The position numbers and the translations under genes were made by a program. Under the pieces are notes generated by a model. That model was not told where the DNA came from. It did not search any database and worked only from the letters and a program-made list of their open reading frames with translations. From positions 7,255,933 to 7,319,932 of the forward strand of contig JANVCC010000073.1 of the NCBI GenBank assembly GCA_025345505.1: a DNA stretch of 64,000 bases, in the 5' to 3' direction. Below are positions 34,901 to 46,860 of this stretch, piece after piece (position 1 is the stretch's first letter; each line of letters opens with the position of its first letter). The stretch is from Todiramphus chloris collaris. Its lineage: Eukaryota > Chordata > Aves > Coraciiformes > Alcedinidae.

Positions 34901-37900
34901 TGAAAGAGATTGCTTCTCTCGACTGAAGAGGTCTGATACCATAATTTAAATATTTCCTCTCCTTTATTGACCAATTAGATATTGTTCCAGAGGCAGATGT
35001 GTGTATATAACAGGAGGGAATTATTGTTGCATTAAAACTTACTTGCCTCTTTTTACATTTCATTTTGATGTGGAGCTGGGACTTGGATGCAAACCCAAGT
35101 GTGTGAATTTTCTCCAGTGTTAAGCATAGCTGTAACTTACTGAGGACTCCTGGATTCTGCAGATGCTTTCAAATCAGTGCAGAGTTGAGCTCTGCTAGCC
35201 AGTCCATGTGAATTCCACAGATCTGCTTTCTTCTCAGGTGCCTTTTCTGTGCCAAATCAGGAATATTACCATGGCAAGATCCAGTGACGTCCAAAAGGGA
35301 TCCTGAATAATGGATAGATGAGTATTTCCTTGCAGTTCCCAGATAAATACTGGGACATTTGCGTTGTGACTTCACTGCCCAGTACTGCAGTGCTGTGTTC
35401 TGGAGGTCTCTTGGCAGCACAGGCCCTGGACATGCCATTCATCTACCAGGACCCACCAGTGCTGCTGCTGGATAAAGCTGTCAGCATTTCTGTTACAGAA
35501 GCTTGGTGTTCTGGGATTTTCACATCAGCATTTTGGATCGAAGCATCTTCAGTGAAGGATCCAGAGATGAGAGCACCAAAACCAAATGTGGAAACTAAAC
35601 CAGATGTAGATACATAGGGTGGCCTTTAAGTTCTGAGTATGTGAGATAGTCATTTACCAGATGATGTGATGCTTTGCCCTCTGAACAAATACATTTGGTT
35701 TTCTGTGTTAAGACTCTTGTTTTTTAAAGAAGGAACAAGAACTGGGGCTGCTTAGATCTTCTTAACCTGGTGAAAGAAGAGAAGATGATCTAGGGAAGAA
35801 ATCTCAGCCAAGTTTAGCCATACCTTTGCCCTCAGCAAGGGGGCTACTCCTGGAGCCCTTTTTCTAACTTTTTAACTGAAGTACTGAATAAATGCTTCAT
35901 GAGCAAGATCAGTAAGAGTAAAAAATTAGTGCGTATTTGCTGTTAATTAACCATTGATGAAGTAAAATAATTCAATTCCCATAAAGGGAATAGGGAGGGT
36001 AGGAATTCTGGGCCTTGAGGGGTGCAGGGTAAGCAGGAGGTGCAGTTTTCTGGTTGCTAGACCAGCTGACGGAGCTAAGCCTCACTTTTTGTACAGGATG
36101 CAGAATAACAAGGGAGTGAGGGCTTTGAATGCCTGTGAGGCAATAAGCCTGCAGATCCTTAATACCAGCATTTGATGCCAGAGAACTGCCACCAAATCAA
36201 GTTAGGAAATCTATGTAGCCTTTTTCCCTTACTTTGTCCCTGTCTGCACAGTTCTTAATGGAGAGCAGCATTGCTGTGGACATGCACAGAAGAATCAAGC
36301 CTTTACCAAGCCACTGGTGAAATATTGAGATACTATTTTCTGAGCAGTAATAAAATAGACTGATAGTAGATTTTAAGCCTTCTGGCTTCTGAATGTCTGT
36401 GCAGCGCATGACCAGCAAATCAGAATCAGATTTAGACAGCCTGGAGGGGCTGTCAGTAAAACTTCATTTGCGGCATAACCTTTGTGCTCTCGCTTCAGTG
36501 GGTGTTAGGTGGAGCTGAGGAGCTTGTTTCAAATGCCTACAGCCTGGACTGCAGGATGCACCCATCATCCCAGGAAAAGTTGCACCATTTCTTTGAGTGC
36601 CAAAAGTCTGGCTTGCAAACAAAAGGAGAGGGTTTTGGTTTTTTTTTCAGGTCCAAACAGGAAAGGGGGATTAAATCATGGTGTAAAAATGTGTAGGGGT
36701 AAGGTCGCTTTCTCTGCAGCCATCTCTCATGGTTCTTACATATGTTTTAATATAGTGATTCATTTTGGTCATGGCAATATCTTCTCCTCATAGAATGTTT
36801 CGTTTTCAGGTGCTTAGGTTTTATTCAGTGCTCAACTGCTCATGACAGAGGTGATTTTATACCTCAAATCTCTTTGAATGCAGTGTTGTAATTCCACTTA
36901 GATTATCTCCTTCCATATGCTTCACTGGCAAGTGCTTTTTTTCCCCCTATAGACTTTCTCTGAAAAGATCCAAAGGTGATGCTTTCTAGTGGGCCCGTGT
37001 CTTAAATCATCAAATGTCCAGGAGGATCTGGTGGATTACACATCTCACAGTTACCTCTCAGGCTTGCACACTGGTACGTGATCAGCTTTCATGGCTGTAC
37101 TGTCCCAGGCCTGTCTGTAGGAGCCACTAGATTTCAGCATGACAGAGTCTTCCCAGGCTCTGTGTGACACTAACATTAAATGTCATGCATTAAAAGCCCG
37201 TGACATTTCCCACATTAAAAGTGACTGATTCTTTATAAACAAAATCCCTGTGATATGTGGTATTCAATACTTGAATACAGTGTTAGAGCAGATACAATAT
37301 AAAGTCAGTATGATTCATGATAAAATAAAATTTAACTTACTGAGACATAATGTTTACACATTATGAAAATGCAGAGGAAAGAAGAATCAGAATGCCTCTA
37401 CTTTTCTATCTGAAATTGTGTAAAAACTGATGGTGGTTCTGCAAATCGTTTTGATGACATTGTTTTTATTGAGAGAAATCAGTTCTATCTGTTCTTTTGA
37501 CACTTACATTTGTAGAAAAACAGAGATTTGTTTTTTTTCCCTGGTGATATGTATATTTCTGCTCACTCACCCCCCCCTTTCTCTAAAGCTTTAAAAGAGA
37601 AAATATCCATCCTTTGTCTTCCTGAAAGCCAGTGTTGATGAGAAGCTGCAGGAGCAGTGAGGGTTTCAAGCAGAAATGTCTATGTTGCTCCGTGGTTGGA
37701 GAGCATCCAGCAACTTCCCTGTTGCAGCAGTGTGCAGAACAGTAAGAATATTGTGTATCCTTCAGTTTTCCTAATAGTAAAATCCCAGTTTTAGATACCT
37801 TTAAAATGACTGACATTGCTTTTGAGGCCCTACAGATTCTCACAGCAAAAGCTCCATGTGCTGCAGTGCCTCAGTAACGTTTCATCTCACTGATACTGGT

Positions 37901-40900
37901 TGCTCAAGGAGGAAGTGCCTTCCCTGGTGGGCTTCAAACCTTGCCTGGTAGAGAGAAAGAATGCAAAGCGGGGTGACTTCTTCCTCATGCAGTCAACTTT
38001 GAATGCAGGAGACCTATTGCTGTGGTGTTATTGAGCCCTCCTCAGCCATCTCCTCTCCAACATGTTAGAGAGTTTTCATTTCCCTTCTGTTCTCCAAATA
38101 ACAACAGAGGAGAATGTGCTTAATCAGGTACTGATCCTGTTAAAACCCACATCAAGCCAGCTGTAGCTATGAGATGTCAACAGACAATGTTGTCTGTGTC
38201 CTGCGAGGAGACAGACAAATGGAAGGTTTCCCAAGGAAATCCATCATGCCCAAAGTACAAGGTGACAGAACCATAAGGAGTTAAGCCGGTATTTCGTAGG
38301 TGATGAGGACTCAGCTGCAGGTCTCAAACAGCTCTCATTGCAGTTGGTGCAAGGACATTCACTTCATAATTCTTCATGATCGCACTCCTTGTATGCCCTA
38401 TGAGATGGTAACTGATCCACTGGTTTGTGCACTCAGTCTCCCATATACAAGCTGAGAGGGGCTTGCCTTTTCATTGCATCTACAAAATAGGCCTTACATG
38501 CATGAAGAGAGATGTGCTCCACAGGTTTTATTCCCTGAGGCAACAAAACCAGTGAGGTTCAGCAATGCAGACAAGTCTGATGGGTATCCTGAACACAACT
38601 TTTGTGTGCTCAGTGTCTAATAAAAATAAATATAAATGTATATAGCATAGAGGAGTAGATCCACTAATGCACACACCGTGTGGTTTGAAAGAAATAAGAG
38701 AGAAAGCGTTCGGTGTTCTCAGGAACAGAATTATTGGAAGGGGATTTCTTAATACTTTCCTGGGAGCAGTTGTCCCCGCTCCTCAGATTTATGTCATTTG
38801 TAATGGGGCTTTTCAGTAAGACAATATAATTTAACAGTAATATCCAGAGTTCTAATAGAAAATTATTAGGAAATAAATGAAAAGGGCTTAGTCATTTGCA
38901 GTAGCAAACTTCAGGGCAAATTGCTGCCCTGTAATTCTTAAGGGCAAGGAAGAAATTTTCCCTGAGAGCAAACCCAGACAATTACAGGATTTCTTCTGCT
39001 GGAGCAGGATGTGCTGAAGCTGATAGTTCATGAACTTAGGCGTGATATGATGAGATAACTTGGTGTTCTTTTGGCTTATGCATTTCTTCTGTGTTCAGCA
39101 TTATATTTTCATATATTAATTTCTAATAACTTGCATTTTTGAAGGCTTTTTTTTTTAAAAAAAACCATCAATGAAAAGGAACACTGTTGACCTGTGTGAT
39201 TCAACTTAAATGAGAGATTTTCTCTCTGTGTCTGACTAGTCCCTGTTGGAATGACTGACTGGTGATGTGTTTGTTTTTCAATTGCTTCTGTCACAATGCA
39301 GAGGTCAACAGGACCAGTGCATGTGTGTGTGAAGGCAACCAGAAAAGAAGTAGTTCCTCCTGACCCTTAACCATGTGCAAATCACACTGGCTGTGACTTG
39401 CTATTCTCAGAGACACTTAAGAAACATAATACTAGAGATTATCCCTGGATTTTCAAATCGTGGCCTTGCTGTTATAATCTGTATCACTGGCTGTTCTAGG
39501 TACCATCCTGACATTTTTGTATCGCATTTCTCTATTAATATTGGTGATAGCTGAAGCCCAGCTTAATTTAAACATAGATCCAAGCTTTGATGAGAGACAC
39601 CCAGTTGTGAGAAACTCTACACAGCTGCCAGATCTGTACATCTTTCTTCTCTGTCCCAGTGTCCAGGAAGCCTGAAAATTCTCTAAACAGGGCTAAACTC
39701 AGAGTGAGGAGTAGAGCTCTTGCTTTTAAGTGCCTGTGGTGAGAGGTGTATTCCTGGATGGTGAACTTGAGACATCCCTGGCTGTCTGTTTCTCAAGCTA
39801 TCATTAATATGAGCCTTTCAGTGACTTTGCTCTGAAGTTGTATCTTTGGAATAGTGATGGTGTAGCCTTCCTTCACTGTAAAACATGAGCCTCTTGGTCA
39901 TCTAGTATGTTTTAGCCAAGCTCAAGTTGTAGTTTTGCTTCTAGTGAGTCTTGTGTAGCAATTGAATCTTAGGAGAAAAGAAGTACAGAAAGAATAAAAA
40001 TTCTTAAGCAGTGCTGGGTTACCTCAGCACAAATACTCATTCTACTCGAAGGGAATGAGGCCTGGAATGGCACTTCCATCTGGAGTCACAGCACAGGTCT
40101 ATGTTGGAGGATCAAAGTAGAGATAATACAAGAACATCAATTTTGTAACATCGTACTGTTTTAGCACTTCAGTTTCTGAGATCATACTTCCATGATGTTT
40201 TCTTTTAGGGTCTTGAAAACCAGCCAGACATTAAAGGAGAGGTAGCATGGGATTAGGAATTCTCCTTATCATGCATAGGAGATGGTTTTAAAATTACAAT
40301 TAAAACAGCAATGAGAGAGCAAAATGCAAGACACAAATGTTTGGAGTTGTGCCAAGGCCAAGTATGTGCTACAGAGTCACTGCACCTCTTGGCCTATGGT
40401 TCAGGGAACAACTACAGCAGTGACAGCCATCTGTTGAGGAATTCCTCTTCAAACATTGCTCTTTCATTTGACAAATTGGTAAGAATAAAAAAAAATCCAA
40501 AACCTTTGAAAGACCTGTGATGTGTAACCTCTGAGAGTGTTTTACATCATAAGCAGGAATTTGATCTTTTCCAGACAATGTACCCAAACATGTAGCAGTA
40601 GTTACTGAGAAATAAGTGAGCACTTGAATGAAACCTTGGAAGAGTAATAATCCATTTCTATTTAGGAAAGATGTTACATTTGTGTGATCTGAAAAAACCA
40701 ATTGTAATACGGAACTCATTTTTCTTTAAGCAGATCACCAAACCATGACCTCATTCAGCTGAGTGTAACAAGCTCAGATACCAATGAAACTCTTTGGTAA
40801 CCATTATGTGAAATGTAAAGTTTAGATGGGAATAAATTTATAAAATTCACATGAAGAGAGAGGAAAACAATAAAATGCTCAATGAAATTGGGAAACTGAT

Positions 40901-43822
40901 AACATTAGCACGTTCTTATAGAAGCTGGTAGTGGATCTGGCAGTGCGTTAATTGCTGTGTACCTTCAGATGGACAAAGGCGGTTGGTGCTGTAGTTACTG
41001 CTGTTACTGCTTTAACTCAACCTGAGCAAAGTTGACTGTGTGGGTTGACCTATACAATCCTGCCATCAGTATTTCAGTGAGACAACGAAAATGTCATTAA
41101 AACAGGCAGAGTATTGAGGTACATTGGAGAGATCCAAGTCTAAGCTGTGCTTTGCTATATACACTTCCCAGCTTTTGGATCTACCACCATAGTCTAAGAT
41201 CTAGGACCAAGTCGTAGAATGTAGTAAAAACCCCAACACTTAATGAAAAATAAACCTGCAAGGGAAAAAAATAAAACAGCAAATGCTCTTGTATAAATAT
41301 GCAGTTCAAATTTAGGGATTTTTTTTTTTTTAATCTAGTAGATATAAAACACTCAAGCACTTCGCTGCCTCCTTCCTCTTTATAGGAAAGTCATTAAATT
41401 GGGGTGCATGTGTGTCCAGGAATACGAGAGACAAAATTATTTTTCTTGACTCTTAACAAACCACCATTACTTCGCAGAAACACAGACGGCAAAAAAAAAT
41501 ATTTCCAAAGTTGTGAATATTTCCTCCAATTTGAATTCGGCCTTGGGGCTGATGAATTGTCCTGAATCCAAAGCCAAGTGAAAAATAATTGAGGGACTGA
41601 CACTTTAATTTCAAATGTTCTTCATTTTCCATGTCTTTATATCATCCCTTTTTCCCTCTTGACCTTGCTTCAAAATCAAGCCAAACTCACAATTTTGCTT
41701 GCTTTTGTTTTGAGAGCTGCTAAAATCCCTTGGTTTTCCCTGTGGTTTTCTACTGGATTCTAAGCTGTCTTCAGTTTGTGGTTCAGAGCTAGTTTCAGGT
41801 GGCCTGGGGATTCCAAATGCCTTGCCACCAGAACAAAGGGAACTGCTTTGTGAATTCTGGCAAAGCTAAACCCTTCTTCACACTTGCAGCTGAGCGAGGA
41901 GGCCCAGTTTAGAGGGGAAATAGTCCCTTGAAATAGGGAATTACAAATCTTAGTTTGTGTGGAAATAAAAGACAGGTTTTTTCTTTGTACTGTGGAGTGA
42001 TTCTTTCTTCCCTCTTCCTGTTCCCCCTGTGGCCACTGCTACATCCTATAGAAATGGTATTTGTTGGAAGTCAACTCCCCTGGAAAATGAATGGTTTGGA
42101 AACCTCTCAGAAAATACACATTATTAAAAGACCCACTTTCAGACTCATGGACTTCTTTCCTTTCCATGTGGAAATCAGCCTGTCTGCAGTCTGTCAGGTT
42201 CATTTGGGTTCCAGTAGTCTCTACTTATATGCAGCTCTTCTTACCTGGCCTCACAATCCTGAGATCACTACCGGAAGCCTTCCAGCATCTTCCTCATCCA
42301 CCTGGATGATACTTCCTTTTTACTTCTTCCAGCCACCAGTTCTGACAGCAAACCCCGGGTTACCAGCTTTGCTGTTATCCGTTGTTCCTGTGTTCCAGCT
42401 TTCCTCATTAAATACGGTCGTATAACCTTTCCTGCCACTCTGCAAACTGCTGGAAGCACTGACCTCCCCTACCAAGCTCCATGACTAAGTGGATCTTCCT
42501 TTATATAATTCATGGGCCATCTGTTGAGTTTTTAAAAGAAGTAAAGCAATAAATATAGGATTCATGCTAGTCAGTCTCCACACCTTAAAAAAAAAAAAGC
42601 CCTTACCATAAACAACTTAAAAGCCGCTCATCAAGGAGCGCCCTTGTGAGCACGGGAGTCAGGAAAGCAATTGGAAAGGAAGAACTGGATCTCTCCCAGC
42701 ACAGCAGCTCTGTGGGGTTCCTGAGGAACCTCTGTAGATGAGTTCTCATCACCTGAAGTGACCTGTGTGGTGGCCAGCACTGTATCATTTCTGTCCATTT
42801 ACCCAGGTAGTAACAATAGTGCTGTAGTGACCATCAACTGCTTTGTGATCCCCTTCCTGAGTTCTTCCTCAAGCTGTCACCTTCTAGAGAGCCCCTGTTA
42901 TTCTCCTGGCTTCACAAGAGAGGGAAGAGGGCATGTTGCCTTCTGCCAGTGAAACCAAATGCACGTTTTTCTGTAAATTACAGTTCAAATGACAAGGCTT
43001 TTTCTGTGTGGGATAATTAACAGGTTCATCTACTAATTCCTGCGTACAATGAACACAGTCAATTCCAATTCTCCTGGTTAAAACAAAGGGAATGTGTCTT
43101 TTTAGGAAGCTCTGTCTCATAGCGTCTGAGCTGACAGAAGAATGGTAGCCATGGGAGTCACCAAGAAAAAGCACAGCCCCATCAGCTGCTCAGAGGACTG
43201 AGCAATGAAATCCATCCCATCCTGCAGAACAGCTTGCCTAGCACGGGGAGGAATCGCTCACGTCTTGTACAAGCTTTGGCTCCCAGATTTCAGCTTCAGA
43301 ATTGAGGAAAAACAGGGAGACCGATCAAACTGCTCTTTCCATTTGCACATTACTGAAATCTAACTGTTCTCCTGAACTCACTAAAGGAAGGCTGCTGCTC
43401 CATTCCCTGGAATTCCTGCAGAAGTTGTCCTCTTCTGAATTACCAGCAGCAGCACTAACGTGAGGGGCTGGTGAGGAAGCATGCGTCAAGCTTTCAAGTC
43501 TACTGCTGTTGACTTAGTGAGGGCTTTCTTCATCATGAGCCTGACTAGATTTATTGTCTCGGTCACAGAGTATGAACAAAAGTGATAGTACTCACCAGGA
43601 GCTTAGTTTTCTCAATTCTCCTCAATTCTAATTGTAACAAATGAAAAGAATACTACATTTTTAGGTCGTTGTTCCAGGTTCTGTTTTAAATAGAAGTAGC
43701 CTCTAGCTCTGTTCAAAATACAATCTAAATAATGCAAGATCATTAGAAAATAGAGCACTATTAAATAACACCAAGTAATGGACAACTATTCAAAGTCATT
43801 ATTCTTGATTAGCCTGGATCGT

Positions 43823-43862
43823 TATTACTGAGCGCATGTGACCTTACTTGCACTCAGTAATA
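43823..43862. repeat. Inverted repeat, 10-bp arms
   Basis: tattactgag (43823-43832) and its exact reverse complement ctcagtaata (43853-43862) are separated by 20 bp. The surroundings are rich in TAAT-type motifs. Confidence 0.85.
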
Positions 43863-45200
43863 CAGTCATTCAGGAAGGTTAAATAATCATTACTGATTAA
43901 TTGCTATTGATTGTATCCAAATTTTCTGGTTTTAAGTGCTGTATTAGGAAGCATTGAAACTTTACAAAGATGTTTTGTTTTCTTCCTACAAAGAGGTAAC
44001 CCTTTCCAAAAACTAGTAGTTTGGGAGAAAGTTGCCTTAAGTTCCCTAAATCATAAAAGTATTTCTCAAAAGCCCACCCAAAATGATGAATTTTTTCAGC
44101 GCAGAGGGCTAAAATAAAAATAATACATTTTCTAAGGACCCACCAATTTTATTACATAAATGTACAGGTGGTGTTTTGAAGAGAAGGGAGTAGAGTCTGT
44201 GGTTCTGCTGAATATGAACCACTAACGATGCTGAAAAGGGGAGGCTTCTGAAGTTTGCCTGTTGAATTGCTTTGCAGATACCTCTTTCTGCAAATACCTG
44301 CTCGTGGCACACCTTTGACCAGAAGCAATCTGCATGGTGTTTTGTTAGTGTTTGTTTAGCGTGAAGTTTGGAGCTGTGATGAAGCACCTCTATAGACCTT
44401 TTTATTTTCTTCCTAACTACAGGCTCACTTGACAGACTGATAAGTTGAAATGTTGCAGAAGAAAAGATTTGTCATGGCATGTGCTGGATTTTTTTTTCCT
44501 GGTTTTTTTGTTTTCTTAATTTAATATTAAAAACATTGTGCAAGTTCAATTGGAGAGAGTAAGCAGTATCATTAGCATCAGGGTTTGACTGATGGATCAC
44601 TTTCCAGGCGCACAGGACTGTTTTTGTCTGCCGTGCCAACATCTTGCCTCAGCTGAATCAGTTTTTGGGAGAGCTGTGATGGAAGGGGCAGTGGCAAAGC
44701 AGAAACATCTCCTGCAAGAGCTCTCCACAGCTTCCTTTCATGGGAATAACCACTCAGCACGTCCCATTTACTCCAGGCTTTTTTGGTTGTGGGACAGTCA
44801 ATTAAAATGACAAAATGATGGATGATGGGAGGAAGAGCCTCATTGTACTGTCACCCGTACTTTGTAGTTTCCATCACACCTAGGGAAGGGCAGAAGGGGC
44901 AGAAGCTGGTGGTCTGGGTTGCAATGATCCTGTGCAAAGTACAAATGCTTCACAGTAACACCATGACAGACTCCAGTTTATGGTGTTTTGTGTTGTGTAT
45001 CTGATAACTCTGGTAAAGATGCAAGTCTGAAGGAATTTAATCCTGTTTCCATGATTGCAGGGCACAGGAGCTGGGTTGGTTGTGTTTATTCTCACCTGCT
45101 ATTAAAAAAAATTAGGTATAGCTCACAGAAGGGGTGGGAGGAGGAGGAGGAATTCCAGGCCCTGACACCCTGTAGCCCTGGAGGGACCCAGGGAGGGAAA

Positions 45201-45228
45201 GGGGGGGGGGTGTGTGTGTGTGTGTGTG
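45201..45228. repeat. G-run followed by (TG)9 microsatellite
   Basis: Ten guanines are followed by nine TG dinucleotides inside a purine-rich stretch (about 45120-45360) with several further G-runs. This is length-variable-type sequence with potential for non-B DNA. Confidence 0.95.
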
Positions 45229-46077
45229 GTTTTCCTGAGAGGAGTGAGGAGGAAGGGGGAGCAGTAGCAAGGAGCTGTCATAGATGGACCACAACCCCCC
45301 ACTCACCACCCCCTGCTCTGCTTGGGAAGGGAGAGGTGGAGGAGTAAAAAAATGAGGTGAGGGGAATGTGCTTGAACTTTTTTTCTTTTACACCATCCAA
45401 ACCTATTTTAATTTGCAATTAATTGAACTAATTATTTCCAAGCCTAGTCTGTTTTGCCCATGATGGTAATTGTGAAGTGCTCTCCTTGTCTTTATCTTGA
45501 TTTCTCCTTCCCATGCTTTTGAGGGGGGGTGAGGGAGCAGCTGGGTGGGTGGCTGGCAGCTGGTCCAGGTCAACCCACCACAATATCACATGCTGTAGGA
45601 TTTTACATAGCACTTCCTTCAGGGGGAAGAATTCTTCCTGCGTGATCTAGAACATAATCCTTCTCCTCAAATGTTTAGCACTGCATGCTGGAGTGAAATC
45701 TCCTGAATGTGAGAGAGAAAGACGGAGAAGAGGAGAGTGTATGACACAGAGGAAAGGGGACAGTTTATCCTGACCAATGTTTGAGATGCCAACAGGTTTC
45801 TGCATTCACAGGCTCACAAGCTCAAAAGAGCTGCTGTGCTGGGTTAGATCACTTACCAAAATTTCTCCAGGGTTCTTTATAGTAAATCAGAAATGAGATT
45901 TCACATTTTCTAGTAATTTTTCCATGATGGAAGCACACCCACCGTGTGCCAGTCAGTATTTGAATGTGCCCCTGGTGTGCTTCTGAAGATGAGAGCTTAA
46001 TAAACAAGCTTACTGTGCTGAAACAAACATGGTAAGAAGGAGGTAGGATAAATTAAACCATCTTTCTGTCCATGCAG

Positions 46078-46264
46078 AAACTCAACGTATTGCATGAAGG
46101 TGTCCATGTCCTTGACGGTAGCTGAGAATGAATCTGGACTTTGCTACAACAGCAAGATCAGATATCTGGAAAAATCAGAAGTCACTAAGAGAAAGACAAT
46201 CTCCTGTCCTGATATTGAGGATTACAAAACAGCCAGTCAAGAGCCAGATGTGGTGTGGTACAAG
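46078..46264 (+). CDS. IL1RAPL2: IL1RAPL2 coding exon linking Ig domains 1 and 2 (probably exon 4)
   Basis: The acceptor is tctttctgtccatgcag ending at 46077, and the donor gtaact begins at 46265. The first base completes the split arginine codon (AG|A) from the previous exon; 62 codons follow and the exon ends on a codon boundary (187 nt). The product reads [20 protein letters not shown], then a cysteine-containing segment ([15 protein letters not shown]), and ends DVVWYK, where the tryptophan is the Ig-core residue of domain 2. Two potential N-glycosylation sites (NST, NES) are visible. The phase matches both neighbouring exons, so all three should splice into one open frame. It is intact and strongly IL1RAPL2-like. 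Confidence 0.95.
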
Positions 46265-46365
46265 GTAACTATTACTGTCTTAATGCTGTTGTGCTGAAAC
46301 TGTACAGAACTTCCACTGTTTTTGGTCTGAGGCTTAGTGTTGGCCTTTTCTGAGCCTGCAGTGGT

Positions 46366-46430
46366 TTTTAACTAATGGTTGGACACGACGATCCCAAGGG
46401 TCTTTTCCAACCTGAGTGATTCTGTGACTG
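46366..46430 (+). mobile_element. CR1 LINE 3'-terminal remnant
   Basis: About 60 bp retain the CR1 3' end pattern: tggttggacacgacgatccc, gggtcttttccaacctgag and tgattctgtgac. It lies about 100 bp downstream of the IL1RAPL2 exon ending at 46264. Confidence 0.8.
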
Positions 46431-46709
46431 GTCTGGAGAATGCTCTCCCAGTATTACAGGAGTAAAATGTAGGCAAAACTACCCAGTGTAATCATTGTCC
46501 AACAGAAATCAGCATTAATGAGGATGTTCTGTGCAAGAGAACACATCACTTCTCTAACAGCAGTAGCACATTCCTAAACCACTATGCCTATGTACCAGTT
46601 TCACCTTGGTGGGATGTCTCCCTGTAGTGGAAACAAAAGGACTAAGCTACAACGGAGCCAAAGGTGTATTAGAACTGCCAGCTTCAGTAGTCCAAGTGAT
46701 TTTTATGCA

Positions 46710-46860
46710 GTCTGTTGGGTAATTTCACCAAGGCTTGTTACTTTTTACCAAAGTCTGTTGGCTATTTTCACAAAGATGTATTTACTTTTGCTGAAGTTCA
46801 TTGAGTAATTTTACTGATGTCTCTTAATTTTAACAGAGGTCTGTTAGGTACTTTTACTAC
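46710..46860. repeat. Degenerate 43-bp minisatellite, about 3.5 copies
   Basis: Units start at 46710, 46753, 46796 and 46839 (the last partial). Each begins close to gtctgttgggtaattttcac, and the spacing is exactly 43 bp although the units have diverged. It lies about 450 bp inside the intron after the exon ending at 46264. Confidence 0.85.

Larger units (their letters stand above)
31926..46077 (+). other. IL1RAPL2: IL1RAPL2 intron between the Ig1 exon and the next exon (14,152 bp)
   Basis: The intron is bounded by gtgggt at the 5' end and tgcag at the 3' end. I see no recognisable gene and no clear CR1 or LTR insertion, so it is unusually free of repeats compared with the flanking introns. 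It contains a 10-bp-arm inverted repeat at 43823-43862 and a G-run followed by (TG)9 at 45201-45228. The rest is AT-rich unique-looking sequence. Confidence 0.85.
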
